Assembly: GCF_001641695.1 (NCBI RefSeq)
Contig: NZ_LSEF01000024.1
Coordinates: forward strand, 1-64,000
Length of the DNA: 64,000 nucleotides
Direction: 5' to 3'
DNA from: Bradyrhizobium neotropicale
GTDB lineage: Bacteria > Pseudomonadota > Alphaproteobacteria > Rhizobiales > Xanthobacteraceae
The notes beneath the pieces are model-generated. The model searched no databases. It was not told the origin of the DNA and saw only the letters and a list, made by a program, of their open reading frames with translations. A program made the position numbers and the translations under genes. Shown here piece after piece: positions 53,450 through 63,019 of this stretch (within the stretch, counting starts at the first letter, position 1; each line of letters opens with the position of its first letter).

Positions 53450-54697
53450 CTATTCCCGCAAGGCGGGGACGACGAGGAAGGGGATCATTCCCAGGATCAC
53501 GCTCGCAAGTGCGAAGACGAGCAGCGCGTTGTAGCCGTGGGTCGCGTCATGGATCAGGCCGCCGCTCCAGGAGCCGAACGCCGAACCCAGTCCGCTGCCG
53601 ATCGAGATGGTGCCGTAGATGGTGCCGACGCGTTCGCCGCGAAAGATCTTCATCGCGGTCGCGGTGATCAGCGGGCCGCGCGAGCCCATCATGCTGCCGA
53701 AGCAGACGACGAAGCCGGTAAGCAGGATGATGTTCGGATAGTATTGCAGCAGCCAGAGCAGGGCGATGCCGAGGATCGAGATCGCGTAGCTCAAGAGCAC
53801 CGACGGCCGGCGTCCGATCATGCCGTCGAGGGCGGAGACGCCGAGCATGCCGAACACCAGCACGACGCCGGAGAAGCCCCAGGCGGTCGCGGCCTGCAGT
53901 GGCGGGAAGCCGGCATCGATCAGATAGGCCACGATCTGCGCCGCGATCGCATACATCCCGACAGCGGTGAAGAAGAACGTCGAGAACAGCGCCCAGAAGG
54001 CGTGGTGCCGCATGGCGCTCAGAAGCGTCCAGCCGTGATCGATGAAATGCGGATCGGTCTTCTTGAGGACATGCGGCGAGCCCGTAGCGAACAGGCGCCA
54101 TGGCAACAACATCAAGGGCACCAGGAGGCCGAGCGCGGCAAAGCCGAACAGCTGATAGGTCTCGCGCCAGCCGAGATGATCGATCAAGAGCTGCGAAGCT
54201 GGCAGCAACGCCAGCACGCCGCCGCCCATCGCCGAATAGACCACCGCCATCGCGGTCGGCAGCCGCGGCCCGAACCATCGGCCGAGCAGGATCGAGTTCG
54301 GGACGTTGCCGATGAAGGCGACCCCGATGCCGACGCAGACGCCGATGCTGATCTGGAATTGCCAGAGTTGCTGCGCATGCCCCGCGATCAGGAAGGCGGA
54401 ACCGAGCAGGAGAAGCCCGAGCGAGTAGACGATGCGCGGCCCGGAATGATCGAACAGGCGTCCGACCAGCGGCGCGGTCAGACCGCTGATCAGCCAAGTC
54501 AGCGAATAGATCGAGACGACCTGGGCGCGATCCCAGCCGAGATCCTGCGAGATCGGTTTCAGAAAGACGGTGAAGCTTTCGCTGAGGCCCCGGCCGAGCA
54601 CCGCCAGCGTGAAGCACAGCGCGAGCACGACAAGCGCGGTGCGCACGGCGTCTTGCGACGTGGCCGCCAATTGTTCCCTGGGCGTGTTCTGGTCCAT
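53450..54697 (-). CDS. MFS transporter
   Basis: A 415-residue transporter with 12 TM helices in two six-helix halves. The first loop motif is GRLFDHSGPRIVY (motif A-like) and the second half has GMIGRRPSVLLSY. The pattern LSESFTVFLKPISQDLGWDRAQV is like the monocarboxylate/oxalate-formate subgroup (MCT-like), so a carboxylate substrate is a fair guess. The 219-bp gap downstream to DoxX holds no clear element. Confidence 0.87.
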   Translation of the reverse strand: MDQNTPREQLAATSQDAVRTALVVLALCFTLAVLGRGLSESFTVFLKPISQDLGWDRAQVVSIYSLTWLISGLTAPLVGRLFDHSGPRIVYSLGLLLLGSAFLIAGHAQQLWQFQISIGVCVGIGVAFIGNVPNSILLGRWFGPRLPTAMAVVYSAMGGGVLALLPASQLLIDHLGWRETYQLFGFAALGLLVPLMLLPWRLFATGSPHVLKKTDPHFIDHGWTLLSAMRHHAFWALFSTFFFTAVGMYAIAAQIVAYLIDAGFPPLQAATAWGFSGVVLVFGMLGVSALDGMIGRRPSVLLSYAISILGIALLWLLQYYPNIILLTGFVVCFGSMMGSRGPLITATAMKIFRGERVGTIYGTISIGSGLGSAFGSWSGGLIHDATHGYNALLVFALASVILGMIPFLVVPALRE

Positions 54698-54753
54698 TGC
54701 CGATCAGGGAGCGCGCTTCGGCGCGCCCTGACAAGCATCAAAAGCACATACGC

Positions 54754-56007
54754 CTATGCAGGCTTGAGGAGGACGTGCTTCTTCTTGCCGAATGACAGCT
54801 TGATCACACCTTCGGGCGTCAGATTGGCGGGCGAGAGCGTCATCTTCTCGTCGGTGACGGGCTCGTCGTTGACGCGCAGGCCGCCACCCTTGATCTGCCG
54901 CCGCGCCTCGCCATTGGAGGCGACGAGGCCCGCCTTGACGAAGGCGTTGAGCACACCGAGGCCAGCATCCAGTTCGCCGCGCGGAATTTCCACCGACGGC
55001 AGGCTCTCGGCCAGCGTGCCTTCCTCGAAGGTGCGGCGCGCGGTCTCGGCGGCTTCATTGGCGGCATCGCGGCCGTGCAGCAGCGCGGTCGCTTCGGTCG
55101 CGAGCACCTTCTTGGCCTCGTTGATCTCCGAGCCCCCGAGCGCCTCGAGCTTCCTGATCTCGCTCATCGGCATCGTCGTGAACAGCTTCAGGAACTTGCC
55201 GACGTCGGCGTCCTCGGTGTTACGCCAGTACTGCCAGAAATCGTAGGGCGAGAACTGGTCGGCGTTGAGCCAGACCGCGCCTTGCGCGGTCTTGCCCATC
55301 TTGGCGCCCGACGCCGTGGTGAGCAGCGGCGTGGTCAGCGCGAACAGCTGATGCGTTCCCATGCGGCGGCCGAGATCGACCCCCATGATGATGTTGCCCC
55401 ACTGGTCCGAGCCGCCCATCTGCAGCTTGCAGCCGGTGCGCTTGGCAAGCTCGACGAAGTCGTAGGCCTGGCAGACCATGTAGTTGAACTCGATGAAGCT
55501 CATCTCCTGCTCGCGCTCGAGGCGCAGGCGCACGGAGTCCATGGTCAGCATGCGATTGACCGAGAAGTGCTTGCCGACGTCGCGCAGCATCTCGATCCAG
55601 TTGAGCTTGGTGAGCCACTCGGCGTTGTCGAGCATCACGGCGTCGCTCTTGCCGTCGCCGTAGCGCAGCACCTTGGCGAACACGCCGCGGATCGAGGCCT
55701 TGTTGGCCTCGATCTCGGCGACGGTGCGCATCGCGCGCGTCTCGTCCTTGCCGGAGGGGTCGCCGACCATGGTGGTGCCGCCGCCCATCAGCGTGATCGG
55801 CTTGTTGCCGGACTGCTGCAGCCAGTGCAGCATCATCATGGTCAGGTAGTTGCCGATGTGCAGCGAGGGGGCGGTACAGTCGTAGCCGACATAGGCAGTC
55901 GCTTCGCCCTTGGCGGCAAGCGTGTCCAGCCCCTCGAAATCGGAGCACTGGTGGATGAATCCACGTTCCTGCAGGGTATTGAGGAAATCCGATTTAAATG
56001 CACTCAT
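54754..56007 (-). CDS. tyrS: Tyrosyl-tRNA synthetase
   Basis: Charges tRNA-Tyr. The 417-residue length is standard. The class I HIGH motif appears as HIGNY in [14 protein letters not shown]; the KMSKS loop is the alphaproteobacterial variant KMGKTA; the tyrosine-specificity region is [23 protein letters not shown]-terminal S4 domain ([22 protein letters not shown]) binds tRNA. It diverges from anmK across 162 bp. Confidence 0.97.
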   Translation of the reverse strand: MSAFKSDFLNTLQERGFIHQCSDFEGLDTLAAKGEATAYVGYDCTAPSLHIGNYLTMMMLHWLQQSGNKPITLMGGGTTMVGDPSGKDETRAMRTVAEIEANKASIRGVFAKVLRYGDGKSDAVMLDNAEWLTKLNWIEMLRDVGKHFSVNRMLTMDSVRLRLEREQEMSFIEFNYMVCQAYDFVELAKRTGCKLQMGGSDQWGNIIMGVDLGRRMGTHQLFALTTPLLTTASGAKMGKTAQGAVWLNADQFSPYDFWQYWRNTEDADVGKFLKLFTTMPMSEIRKLEALGGSEINEAKKVLATEATALLHGRDAANEAAETARRTFEEGTLAESLPSVEIPRGELDAGLGVLNAFVKAGLVASNGEARRQIKGGGLRVNDEPVTDEKMTLSPANLTPEGVIKLSFGKKKHVLLKPA

Positions 56008-56169
56008 CTGTCGGCGGCTCTGATCATTCTTATTTTACGGTAATTGCGGCTATAGTTGCGGAACCCAAGCCAACCGGACTGCCGCAGCGAAGCGCGCTGT
56101 GGCATTATAAGATGTGCTTGTTTGATACAAGTCAGGCGTCGGGGTAGGTAGACGTCGAGGCTTACTGGG

Positions 56170-57273
56170 ATGATGTTAACTGCGCTCGGTCTGATGAGCG
56201 GGACCTCGCTTGACGGGGTCGACGTTGCACTGATCGAAACCGATGGAAAGCTGGTGAAGGCATTCGGGCCGTCCGGCTACCGGCCCTATAGTCCTGCCGA
56301 GCGCAGCCTGCTGCGCCGGGCTCTCTCCGAGGCCGTGAACCTGGCGCAACGCGATGCCCGGCCCGGGGTGCTGGCCGAGGCCGAGCGCGCGGTGACGCTG
56401 GCCCATGCCGAAGCGGTGGCCGCTTTCACCGCCCAGAACCGGATGAAGCCGGAGGACATCGACATCGTCGGCTTCCACGGCCAGACCGTGCTGCACCGGC
56501 CCGAGCGCCGCATGACGGTACAGATCGGCGATGCGCCGGCGCTGGCGAAAGCGATCCATATTCCCGTGATGCACGATTTCCGTGCTGCCGACGTCGAGGC
56601 GGGCGGGCAGGGCGCGCCGTTCGTGCCGGTCTACCACCGGGCGCTGGCGCAGTCGCTGGAGCGTGAGGGGCCGATCTGCGTCGTCAATATCGGCGGCGTT
56701 TCCAACATCACCTATATCGACGGCAACGAGACGCTGATCGCCTGCGACACCGGGCCCGGCAACGCGCTGCTCGACGATTTCATGTACCGCACCATGAACC
56801 AAGCGTTCGATGCGGAGGGTAAGTTCGCAGCGCTCGGCAAGGCGGACGAGGCCTGGATCGCGCGTGCGCTGGCGCTGCCGTTCTTCGCAGCTCCGCCGCC
56901 CAAATCGCTCGACCGCAACGATTTTGCCACGCTCAAGCTCGGCGAGGTGGCGCCGGCCGACGGCGCGGCGACGCTCACCGCCTTCACCGCGGCGGCGATC
57001 GCCCGCATCATTCCACTCCTCCCGCGACGGCCGCGGAGCTGGATCGTCTGTGGCGGGGGCGCCCGCAACCTGACCATGCTGCGCATGCTGCGGGAGCGGG
57101 TGGGGTCGGCCACCGTCGAGGCCGCCGAGACGCTCGGCTGGGCCTCCGACGCCATCGAGGCGCAGGCCTTCGGCTTTCTCGCCGCGCGCGGGCTGAAGGG
57201 TTTGCCATTGTCATACCCGGCCACGACAGGCGTGCCGATGCCGATGACGGGCGGGGTGATCGCCCGACCCTGA
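56170..57273 (+). CDS. anmK: Anhydro-N-acetylmuramic acid kinase
   Basis: Phosphorylates and opens anhydroMurNAc recovered from peptidoglycan turnover. A 367-residue ASKHA-fold kinase with GLMSGTSLDGVDVALIETDG at the N-terminus, the catalytic/base region FHGQTVLHRPERRMTVQIGD, VVNIGGVSNITYI, ACDTGPGNALLDDFM and ICGGGARN-like IVCGGGARNLTML. A small inverted repeat (CTTGT/ACAAG, 56117-56131) lies in its promoter region. It diverges from tyrS, a common arrangement in this group. Confidence 0.95.
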   Translation: MMLTALGLMSGTSLDGVDVALIETDGKLVKAFGPSGYRPYSPAERSLLRRALSEAVNLAQRDARPGVLAEAERAVTLAHAEAVAAFTAQNRMKPEDIDIVGFHGQTVLHRPERRMTVQIGDAPALAKAIHIPVMHDFRAADVEAGGQGAPFVPVYHRALAQSLEREGPICVVNIGGVSNITYIDGNETLIACDTGPGNALLDDFMYRTMNQAFDAEGKFAALGKADEAWIARALALPFFAAPPPKSLDRNDFATLKLGEVAPADGAATLTAFTAAAIARIIPLLPRRPRSWIVCGGGARNLTMLRMLRERVGSATVEAAETLGWASDAIEAQAFGFLAARGLKGLPLSYPATTGVPMPMTGGVIARP

Positions 57274-57312
57274 GGTCGCAGACGGTTGATGGAGGTGCAT
57301 GGATCTTGACGA

Positions 57313-57352
57313 TTGGATGCAAATGCATCATGTTTAATGCAGTTGCATCCAA
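57313..57352. promoter_or_regulatory. Long palindrome in the GST promoter/leader
   Basis: TTGGATGCAA (57313-57322) and TTGCATCCAA (57343-57352) are perfect reverse complements; inside them TGCAT (57324-57328) and ATGCA (57337-57341) continue the symmetry. It ends 17 bp before the GST start codon, so a bound protein or RNA stem would control that gene. Confidence 0.65.
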
Positions 57353-57369
57353 CCGTCGGGATCATCGCC

Positions 57370-58047
57370 ATGACCGCTGCCCTCAAACTGATCAGCCACA
57401 AGCTTTGTCCCTATGTGCAGCGCGCGGTGATCGCGCTCTCCGAGAAAGGCGTGCCGTTCGAGCGGATCGAATTCGATCTCGCCAACAAGCCCGATTGGTT
57501 CCTGAAACTGTCGCCACTCGGCAAGGTGCCGGTGCTGGTAGTGACGACCGATAAGAGTGAGGTCGCGCTGTTCGAGAGCAACGTGATCTGCGAGTACATC
57601 GAGGAAACCCAAGGCGGCTCGAAGCTGCATCCGGCTGATGCGCTCAAGCGCGCCGAGCACCGCGCCTGGATGGAGTTCGGCTCGGCGATCCTCGGCGATC
57701 TCTGGGGTCTTGAGACCACGAGCGACCCTGCGACTTTCGACAGCAAGCGCCGGGCCATCGCCGGCAAATTCTCCCGCGTCGAGGCGGCGCTCGGCACGGG
57801 TCCGTATTTCGCCGGCGAGCAGTTCAGCCTAGTCGACGCCGTGTTTGCCCCCATCTTCCGCTATTTCGATCTGTTTGATGAGCTTGCCGAACACGGCATC
57901 TTCAACGATGTGCCGAAGGTGCGGGCGTGGCGGGCGGAGCTTGCCAAGCGTCCGAGCGCGCGCACGGCGGTCGGCGCGGACTATCCGCAATTGCTGCGCG
58001 CCTTCCTGGTGCGGCACGATGCGCATCTGCTCAAGCTCGCCGCCTGA
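57370..58047 (+). CDS. Glutathione S-transferase family protein
   Basis: A 225-residue cytosolic GST. The thioredoxin-fold N-domain starts LISHKLCPYVQRAVIALSEKGVPFE with a CxxV-type active-site Cys at 13, followed by the GSH-binding PLGKVPVL cis-Pro and ESNVICEYIEE. The all-helical C-domain follows from about 90. Cys at the active site suggests thiol transfer (omega/beta-like) over conjugation. ATG 57370 is chosen because the longer frame would start inside a palindrome. Confidence 0.88.
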   Translation: MTAALKLISHKLCPYVQRAVIALSEKGVPFERIEFDLANKPDWFLKLSPLGKVPVLVVTTDKSEVALFESNVICEYIEETQGGSKLHPADALKRAEHRAWMEFGSAILGDLWGLETTSDPATFDSKRRAIAGKFSRVEAALGTGPYFAGEQFSLVDAVFAPIFRYFDLFDELAEHGIFNDVPKVRAWRAELAKRPSARTAVGADYPQLLRAFLVRHDAHLLKLAA

Positions 58048-58058
58048 AGGGCACGCCG

Positions 58059-58382
58059 GTGTCGCCGTCGTTGGCGTGGCTCATGCTCGTGATCGCCGGC
58101 GCGCTCGACGTCGGCTGGGCGATCTCGATGAAATATGCGGAAGGCTACACGCGCTTCGGCTGGAGTATCACCTCGCTCGTGCTGCTCGCCGCCTTTGTCT
58201 TCCTGCTCGGACGGGCGCTGAAGGTGCTGGAGGTCGGCGTCGCCTATTCGGTCTGGACCGGTATCGGCGCGGCCGGAACGTTTCTCTTGGGCGTCGTGCT
58301 GTTCGGGGAGACGCTGAGCGCGATGAAGATCGCCGGTATCACGCTGGTGCTGATGGGGATCACTGCGCTGAAGCTGGCGTAG
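58059..58382 (+). CDS. SMR transporter, Gdx/SugE-like, with Asp in place of the key Glu
   Basis: A 107-residue four-TM protein of the small multidrug resistance family. LKVLEVGVAYSVWTGIGAAGTFLLG is the strongly conserved SMR/SugE stretch. TM1 reads VIAGALDVGWAISMKYAEG, so the otherwise near-invariant TM1 Glu that binds protons and substrate is Asp17. The start is a GTG at 58059 after AAGG; the ATG at 58083 would cut into TM1. It works as a dimer, probably exporting guanidinium-like cations. It converges on the DUF1330 gene. Confidence 0.88.
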   Translation: MSPSLAWLMLVIAGALDVGWAISMKYAEGYTRFGWSITSLVLLAAFVFLLGRALKVLEVGVAYSVWTGIGAAGTFLLGVVLFGETLSAMKIAGITLVLMGITALKLA

Positions 58383-58394
58383 GGCGAGCCGCGA

Positions 58395-58685
58395 TCAGGT
58401 GCATCCGTCGGCCAGCAGCAATTTGCTGGTCGTTGTTGCGTGACGAAGCTTGAAGAGATCTTGAATGTCGGGATCGCTCAGGAAGGCTTCCGCCTTCTCG
58501 CGCTCCGGAAATTCGATGACGACGAGACGCTCGGGCGTCCAGTCGCCTTCGATCGTCGTCGGCTGGACGCCGCGAACGATGTAGCGTCCCGAATGCTTGG
58601 CGATGAAGGCCGGGATTTCGGCGACGTAGGTTTTGAAGCCGGCGAAGTCGTTCACCGACAGGTCGAGCACCAGATACGCCTTCAT
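58395..58685 (-). CDS. DUF1330 domain protein
   Basis: A 96-residue ferredoxin-like (dimeric alpha/beta-barrel) protein: KAYLVLDLSVNDFAGFKTYV, SGRYIVRGVQPTTIEGDW, RLVVIEFPEREKAEAFLSDPDIQDL. The DUF1330 family has no agreed function. Its ATG overlaps the stop of the DUF1697 gene (ATGA), so both are in one operon. Confidence 0.9.
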   Translation of the reverse strand: MKAYLVLDLSVNDFAGFKTYVAEIPAFIAKHSGRYIVRGVQPTTIEGDWTPERLVVIEFPEREKAEAFLSDPDIQDLFKLRHATTTSKLLLADGCT

Positions 58686-59200
58686 GGCTGGAGCTCCGCG
58701 GCCATCTTCGCGAGCGTCGCGATGGTGTTCATGTTGCGCGCGGTGCCGGCCTTGGCCGCGGGAATGACGAGCTTCGATGTCCCCATGCCGTCGCCATAGT
58801 GCACATAGATCTCGCGGCGGCCGAGGCGGACCTCCTCGTTGTTCTGGCCGCGGATGCCGGCGAGCGCATCGGCCGGCGGAGCCTTGTCGAGGAAGATCGC
58901 GACCGTGCGGTTGGGCGCGGCCTTCGGGAAGGGATTGTCGGCTGCGACCTGGGCCATCTCGGCCGCGCTGCGCATGAGCACGCCGACCGGAGCGCCGGCA
59001 TAGGCATGCAGGCGCTTTTCGAGGGCGGTCTTGATTGCAGCTTCAGACTTGCGGCTGGTGAAGACGACGTTGCCGCTCGCGATGTAGGTCCGCACGGCGA
59101 CGAAGCCGAGCTCCTCGCACATCGCCTTGAGCTCGGTCATCGGCAGCTTGCCGGTGCCGCCGACATTGACGGCCCGCAGCAATGCCACGAACGCGCCCAT
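58682..59200 (-). CDS. DUF1697 domain protein
   Basis: A 172-residue soluble protein of the DUF1697 family: FVALLRAVNVGGTGKLPMTELKAMCEELGF, RTYIASGNVVFTS and the C-terminal GRREIYVHYGDGMGTSKL. Structures of the family show an alpha/beta fold; function unknown. The frame is open for 750 bp further upstream as a shadow over the hydrolase gene; ATG 59200 gives the family's usual N-terminus. Second gene of a unit with the hydrolase 8 bp upstream. Confidence 0.9.
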   Translation of the reverse strand: MGAFVALLRAVNVGGTGKLPMTELKAMCEELGFVAVRTYIASGNVVFTSRKSEAAIKTALEKRLHAYAGAPVGVLMRSAAEMAQVAADNPFPKAAPNRTVAIFLDKAPPADALAGIRGQNNEEVRLGRREIYVHYGDGMGTSKLVIPAAKAGTARNMNTIATLAKMAAELQP

Positions 59201-59208
59201 GACGGACC

Positions 59209-59856
59209 TCAGCGCACGTTGGCGAGCCGCATGTCGAGATAGGCTGTGATGGTCTCCATCAACGGCTCGAGCTTGCCGTCGAAGAAGTGGTTGGCGCCGG
59301 GGATGACCTGCTGGTCGATCACGATGCCCTTCTGCGTCTTTAGCTTCTCGACCAGCGTGTTGACGTCCTTCGGCGGCACCACCGCGTCCTTCTCGCCATG
59401 CACGATCAGGCCCGAGGACGGGCAGGGCGCAAGGAAGGAGAAGTCGTAGAGGTTGGCCGGCGGCGCGATCGAGATGAAGCCTTCGACCTCGGGACGGCGC
59501 ATCAGGAGCTGCATGCCGATCCAGGCGCCGAAGGAGAAGCCGGCGACCCAGCAGGCGCGCGCTTCGGGATTGATGGTCTGCGCCCAGTCGAGCGCCGCTG
59601 CGGCATCCGACAATTCGCCGGTGCCGTGATCGAACGAGCCCTGACTGCGGCCGACGCCGCGAAAGTTGAAGCGCAGCACGGAGAATCCGCGATGCGCGAA
59701 GGCGTAATAGCACTGGTACACGATCTGATGATTCATCGTGCCGTGAAACTGCGGATGCGGATGCAGGATCATCGCGATCGGCGCGTTCTTCTGCTTGGCC
59801 GGGTGGTAGCGGCCTTCGAGACGGCCAGCAGGGCCGGCGAAAATGACTTCGGGCAT
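59209..59856 (-). CDS. Alpha/beta hydrolase (dienelactone hydrolase-like)
   Basis: A 215-residue serine hydrolase. MILHPHPQFHGTMNHQIVY and FNFRGVGRSQGSFDHGTGE are typical of the small YsgA/COG2945 subgroup; the nucleophile elbow is GFSFGAW; the acid and His are in HGEKDAVVPP and PGANHFFDGKL. It starts at ATG 59856. It diverges from the suf operon, a neighbour relation common in Hyphomicrobiales. Confidence 0.88.
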   Translation of the reverse strand: MPEVIFAGPAGRLEGRYHPAKQKNAPIAMILHPHPQFHGTMNHQIVYQCYYAFAHRGFSVLRFNFRGVGRSQGSFDHGTGELSDAAAALDWAQTINPEARACWVAGFSFGAWIGMQLLMRRPEVEGFISIAPPANLYDFSFLAPCPSSGLIVHGEKDAVVPPKDVNTLVEKLKTQKGIVIDQQVIPGANHFFDGKLEPLMETITAYLDMRLANVR

Positions 59857-60208
59857 CGATGATCTCTTGATTGATTCCCTTGAGGGATGGTCCTTGGCAA
59901 TCAACCGATTGTCGTGGCCTCATCGACAGCGACGCCGACGAAAGCACGAATGAAGGGTGAGAAGGCGCGCCTTGCGGTGATGCGCTGATAGCGCGCGGTG
60001 ACTTGACGGGCGCGTTCTAACATAGGCTGAGGGTCAAAAAGCAAGCATCTTGAACATCGCCCAATCCCCTCAAGATGTTAGCGTGTCATCGCCGCGTCAT
60101 CGCGCGCCGCGGTTTGGGAATCGCGCTTGCCAAGCGCGCGGCCGCGGCCCATGTCGGGCGATCCAGCGCAGAAGGCCACCTCTCGAGAGTTAGGTAACAT
60201 ATTACTTC
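59857..60208. other. 352-bp divergent gap before the suf operon
   Basis: It must hold the promoters of the hydrolase unit and the suf operon. Two dyads are seen: CATCTTGA/TCAAGATG (60046-60053, 60070-60077) with a 16-base loop, and GTAACATATTAC (60194-60205), whose GTAA/TTAC ends pair, just before the cysteine desulfurase ATG. Neither matches a regulator site I can name. No small gene or RNA is supported. Confidence 0.5.
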
Positions 60209-61366
60209 ATGCCGAACCGCGTCTATCTCGACTGGAATGCGACCACTCCGCTCCGCGCGGAAGCACGGGCGGCCATGCTGGCCGCATGGGACCTCGTCGG
60301 AAATCCGTCCTCGGTGCATGCGGAAGGGCGCGATGCGCGCCGGCTGGTCGAGGAGGCCCGTGCTGCGCTGGCGGCGGCCGTGGGCGCGCTGCCGCGGAAC
60401 GTCATCTTCACCTCGGCCGGAACCGAAGCCAACACGCTGGCGCTGTCACCTGGCCTGCGCGGCCGGTCGGGCGGCCCGGTCGAACGACTTCTGGTGTCGG
60501 CGGTCGAGCATCCCTCGGTGGTGGCCGGCGGCCGGTTCCCGGCCGACAGGATCGCCCAGGTGCAGGTTACCCGCTCCGGCGTGGTCGATCTCGATCACCT
60601 CAAGGCCTTGCTCGGCGCCGGCGCGCCGGCGCTGGTCTCGATCATGGCGGCCAACAACGAGACCGGCGCGCTTCAGCCGGTTGCGGAGGCGGCGAAGATG
60701 GTGCACGAGGCTGGCGGCCTGCTGCATGTCGATGCGATCCAGGCGCTCGGCAAAAGTCCCTTAGATATCAAGGCGATAGACGCAGACCTTGCGACTTTTT
60801 CTGCACACAAGATCGGCGGCCCCAAGGGGGTTGGCGCGCTGGTCGTGGCCGAGGGAGTGGCCGGGCTTGAGCCCGTGCTGCGCGGGGGTGGGCAGGAGCT
60901 CGGCCGCCGGGCCGGAACTGAGAATGTCGCGGGCATTGCTGGCTTCGGCGCTGCGGTGAAGGCGGTCGTTCAGACTCTTTCTGAGGATGCGGAGCGCATG
61001 GCAACCCTCAGAGATCATTTGGAAAAAGGGCTCCTTGCCATTGCAGGCACGACGATCTTTTCCGGCGATGTGCAGCGGTTGCCAAATACCGTCTTGTTCA
61101 CCGCGCCCGGGCTGAAGGCCGAGACCGCCGTGATTGGTTTCGACCTCGAGGGCATCGCGGTGTCCTCGGGCTCGGCCTGTTCATCGGGAAAAGTGCAGCC
61201 GTCTCATGTGCTTTCGGCCATGGGATTTGGCCCTGATGTGGCCCAGGGAGCGGTGCGCCTCAGTCTGGGCTGGTCCACGCAGGTCGAGGATATCAATCGG
61301 GCCTTGGAGACTTGGCGAAAGCTGGGTAATACCCTACTTAGAGAACAGGCACGAAACACGGCTTGA
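60209..61366 (+). CDS. Cysteine desulfurase (IscS/NifS type)
   Basis: Removes sulphur from cysteine for Fe-S cluster assembly. A 385-residue PLP enzyme starting YLDWNATTPLR, with the PLP lysine in FSAHKIGGPKGVGAL and the persulfide Cys loop SSGSACSSGKVQPSHVL, which is the long-loop class I form. It heads the suf operon; sufS-type enzymes may follow beyond the window. Gap to sufB is 94 bp. I give no symbol because iscS and nifS are both used. Confidence 0.93.
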   Translation: MPNRVYLDWNATTPLRAEARAAMLAAWDLVGNPSSVHAEGRDARRLVEEARAALAAAVGALPRNVIFTSAGTEANTLALSPGLRGRSGGPVERLLVSAVEHPSVVAGGRFPADRIAQVQVTRSGVVDLDHLKALLGAGAPALVSIMAANNETGALQPVAEAAKMVHEAGGLLHVDAIQALGKSPLDIKAIDADLATFSAHKIGGPKGVGALVVAEGVAGLEPVLRGGGQELGRRAGTENVAGIAGFGAAVKAVVQTLSEDAERMATLRDHLEKGLLAIAGTTIFSGDVQRLPNTVLFTAPGLKAETAVIGFDLEGIAVSSGSACSSGKVQPSHVLSAMGFGPDVAQGAVRLSLGWSTQVEDINRALETWRKLGNTLLREQARNTA

Positions 61367-61460
61367 ACGGTTCTAAGCACGTGCTTTCCGCCAAGAAACA
61401 TCGTAATAGTCGTCCGAGTTTGATCCACCGCGGTCCTTGAAACCGCGAGCGGAGGATGGA

Positions 61461-62957
61461 ATGCCAGCCGTACAAGAGACGGTCGAGCGCGTGAAGCGCA
61501 TCGACGTCGACCAGTATCGTTATGGGTTTGAGACCCTGATCGACTCCGAGAAGGCCCCCAAGGGGCTGTCGGAAGAGATCGTAAAATTCATCTCGCAGAA
61601 AAAGAACGAACCCGCCTGGATGCTCCAGTGGCGGCTCGAGGCCTATCGCCGCTGGCTGACCATGACCGAGCCGACCTGGGCGCGCGTCGAATATCCCAAG
61701 ATCGACTTCCAGGACATCTACTACTACGCGGCGCCGAAGCCGAAGAAGTCGGTCACCTCGCTCGACGAGATCGATCCGGAAATTCTCAAGACCTATGAGA
61801 AGCTCGGCATTCCCCTGCGGGAAGTCGCGATGCTCGAAGGCGTCGAGCCGAAGGTTGGTGAGGAGGATCCTGCCCGGCGCAAGATCGCGGTCGACGCGGT
61901 CTTCGATTCGGTCTCGGTCGCGACCACCTTCAAGGCGGAGCTGAAGAAGGCCGGCGTGATCTTCATGCCGATCTCGGAGGCGATCCGCGAGCATCCCGAG
62001 CTGGTGCAGAAGTATCTCGGCTCCGTGGTGCCGACCTCCGACAATTTCTATGCGACGCTGAACTCGGCGGTGTTTTCCGACGGCTCGTTCGTCTACGTGC
62101 CGCCGGGCGTGCGCTGCCCGATGGAACTGTCGACCTATTTCCGCATCAACGAGCGCAACACCGGTCAGTTCGAGCGCACGCTGATCATCGCCGACAAGGG
62201 CTCCTACGTCTCCTATCTCGAAGGCTGCACAGCGCCGCAGCGCGACGAGAACCAGCTCCATGCCGCGGTGGTCGAGCTCGTCGCACTCGATGACGCCGAG
62301 ATCAAATATTCGACGGTGCAGAATTGGTACCCCGGCAACTCGGAAGGCAAGGGCGGCATCTACAATTTCGTCACCAAGCGTGGCGACTGCCGCGGCAACC
62401 ACTCCAAGATCTCGTGGACCCAGGTCGAGACGGGTTCGGCGATCACCTGGAAATATCCGAGCTGCATTCTGCGCGGTGACAATTCCCGCGGTGAGTTCTA
62501 CTCGATCGCGATCTCGAACGGCTTCCAGCAGGTCGATTCCGGCACCAAGATGATTCACCTCGGCAAGAACACGTCGAGCCGGATCATCTCCAAGGGCATT
62601 GCCGCCGGCAAGTCGCAGAACACCTATCGCGGCCTCGTCACCGCACACCGGAAAGCGACCGGCGCGCGCAACTTCACCGCCTGCGACTCCCTGTTGATCG
62701 GCGACAAATGCGGCGCGCACACCGTGCCATACATCGAGGCGAAGAACTCGTCGGCGACGTTCGAGCACGAGGCGACGACCTCGAAGATCTCCGAGGACGT
62801 GCTGTTCTACTGCATCCAGCGCGGCCTCAGCCAAGAAGAGGCTGTCGGCCTCGTCGTCAACGGCTTCGTCAAGGACGTGCTCCAGCAACTGCCGATGGAA
62901 TTCGCGGTGGAAGCTCAGAAGCTGATCTCGATCTCGCTTGAAGGGTCGGTCGGTTAA
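61461..62957 (+). CDS. sufB: Fe-S assembly scaffold SufB
   Basis: A 498-residue scaffold subunit of the SufBC2D complex. Supporting blocks are [79 protein letters not shown] and the C-terminal [20 protein letters not shown] 61461 follows GGAGGA; an upstream in-frame start would give an odd extra octapeptide. Confidence 0.96.
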   Translation: MPAVQETVERVKRIDVDQYRYGFETLIDSEKAPKGLSEEIVKFISQKKNEPAWMLQWRLEAYRRWLTMTEPTWARVEYPKIDFQDIYYYAAPKPKKSVTSLDEIDPEILKTYEKLGIPLREVAMLEGVEPKVGEEDPARRKIAVDAVFDSVSVATTFKAELKKAGVIFMPISEAIREHPELVQKYLGSVVPTSDNFYATLNSAVFSDGSFVYVPPGVRCPMELSTYFRINERNTGQFERTLIIADKGSYVSYLEGCTAPQRDENQLHAAVVELVALDDAEIKYSTVQNWYPGNSEGKGGIYNFVTKRGDCRGNHSKISWTQVETGSAITWKYPSCILRGDNSRGEFYSIAISNGFQQVDSGTKMIHLGKNTSSRIISKGIAAGKSQNTYRGLVTAHRKATGARNFTACDSLLIGDKCGAHTVPYIEAKNSSATFEHEATTSKISEDVLFYCIQRGLSQEEAVGLVVNGFVKDVLQQLPMEFAVEAQKLISISLEGSVG

Positions 62958-63019
62958 TTGCCGACCCTCGCGGTGCGCCTCGGCGCTCCATGCATCATTT
63001 GAATAGACTGGAAACCAAG

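Noticed and set aside
53537..55246. 569-codon plus-strand frame opposite the MFS and tyrS genes
   Set aside because: It crosses two recognised genes and their gap. Composition is Arg/Glu-rich without any domain.
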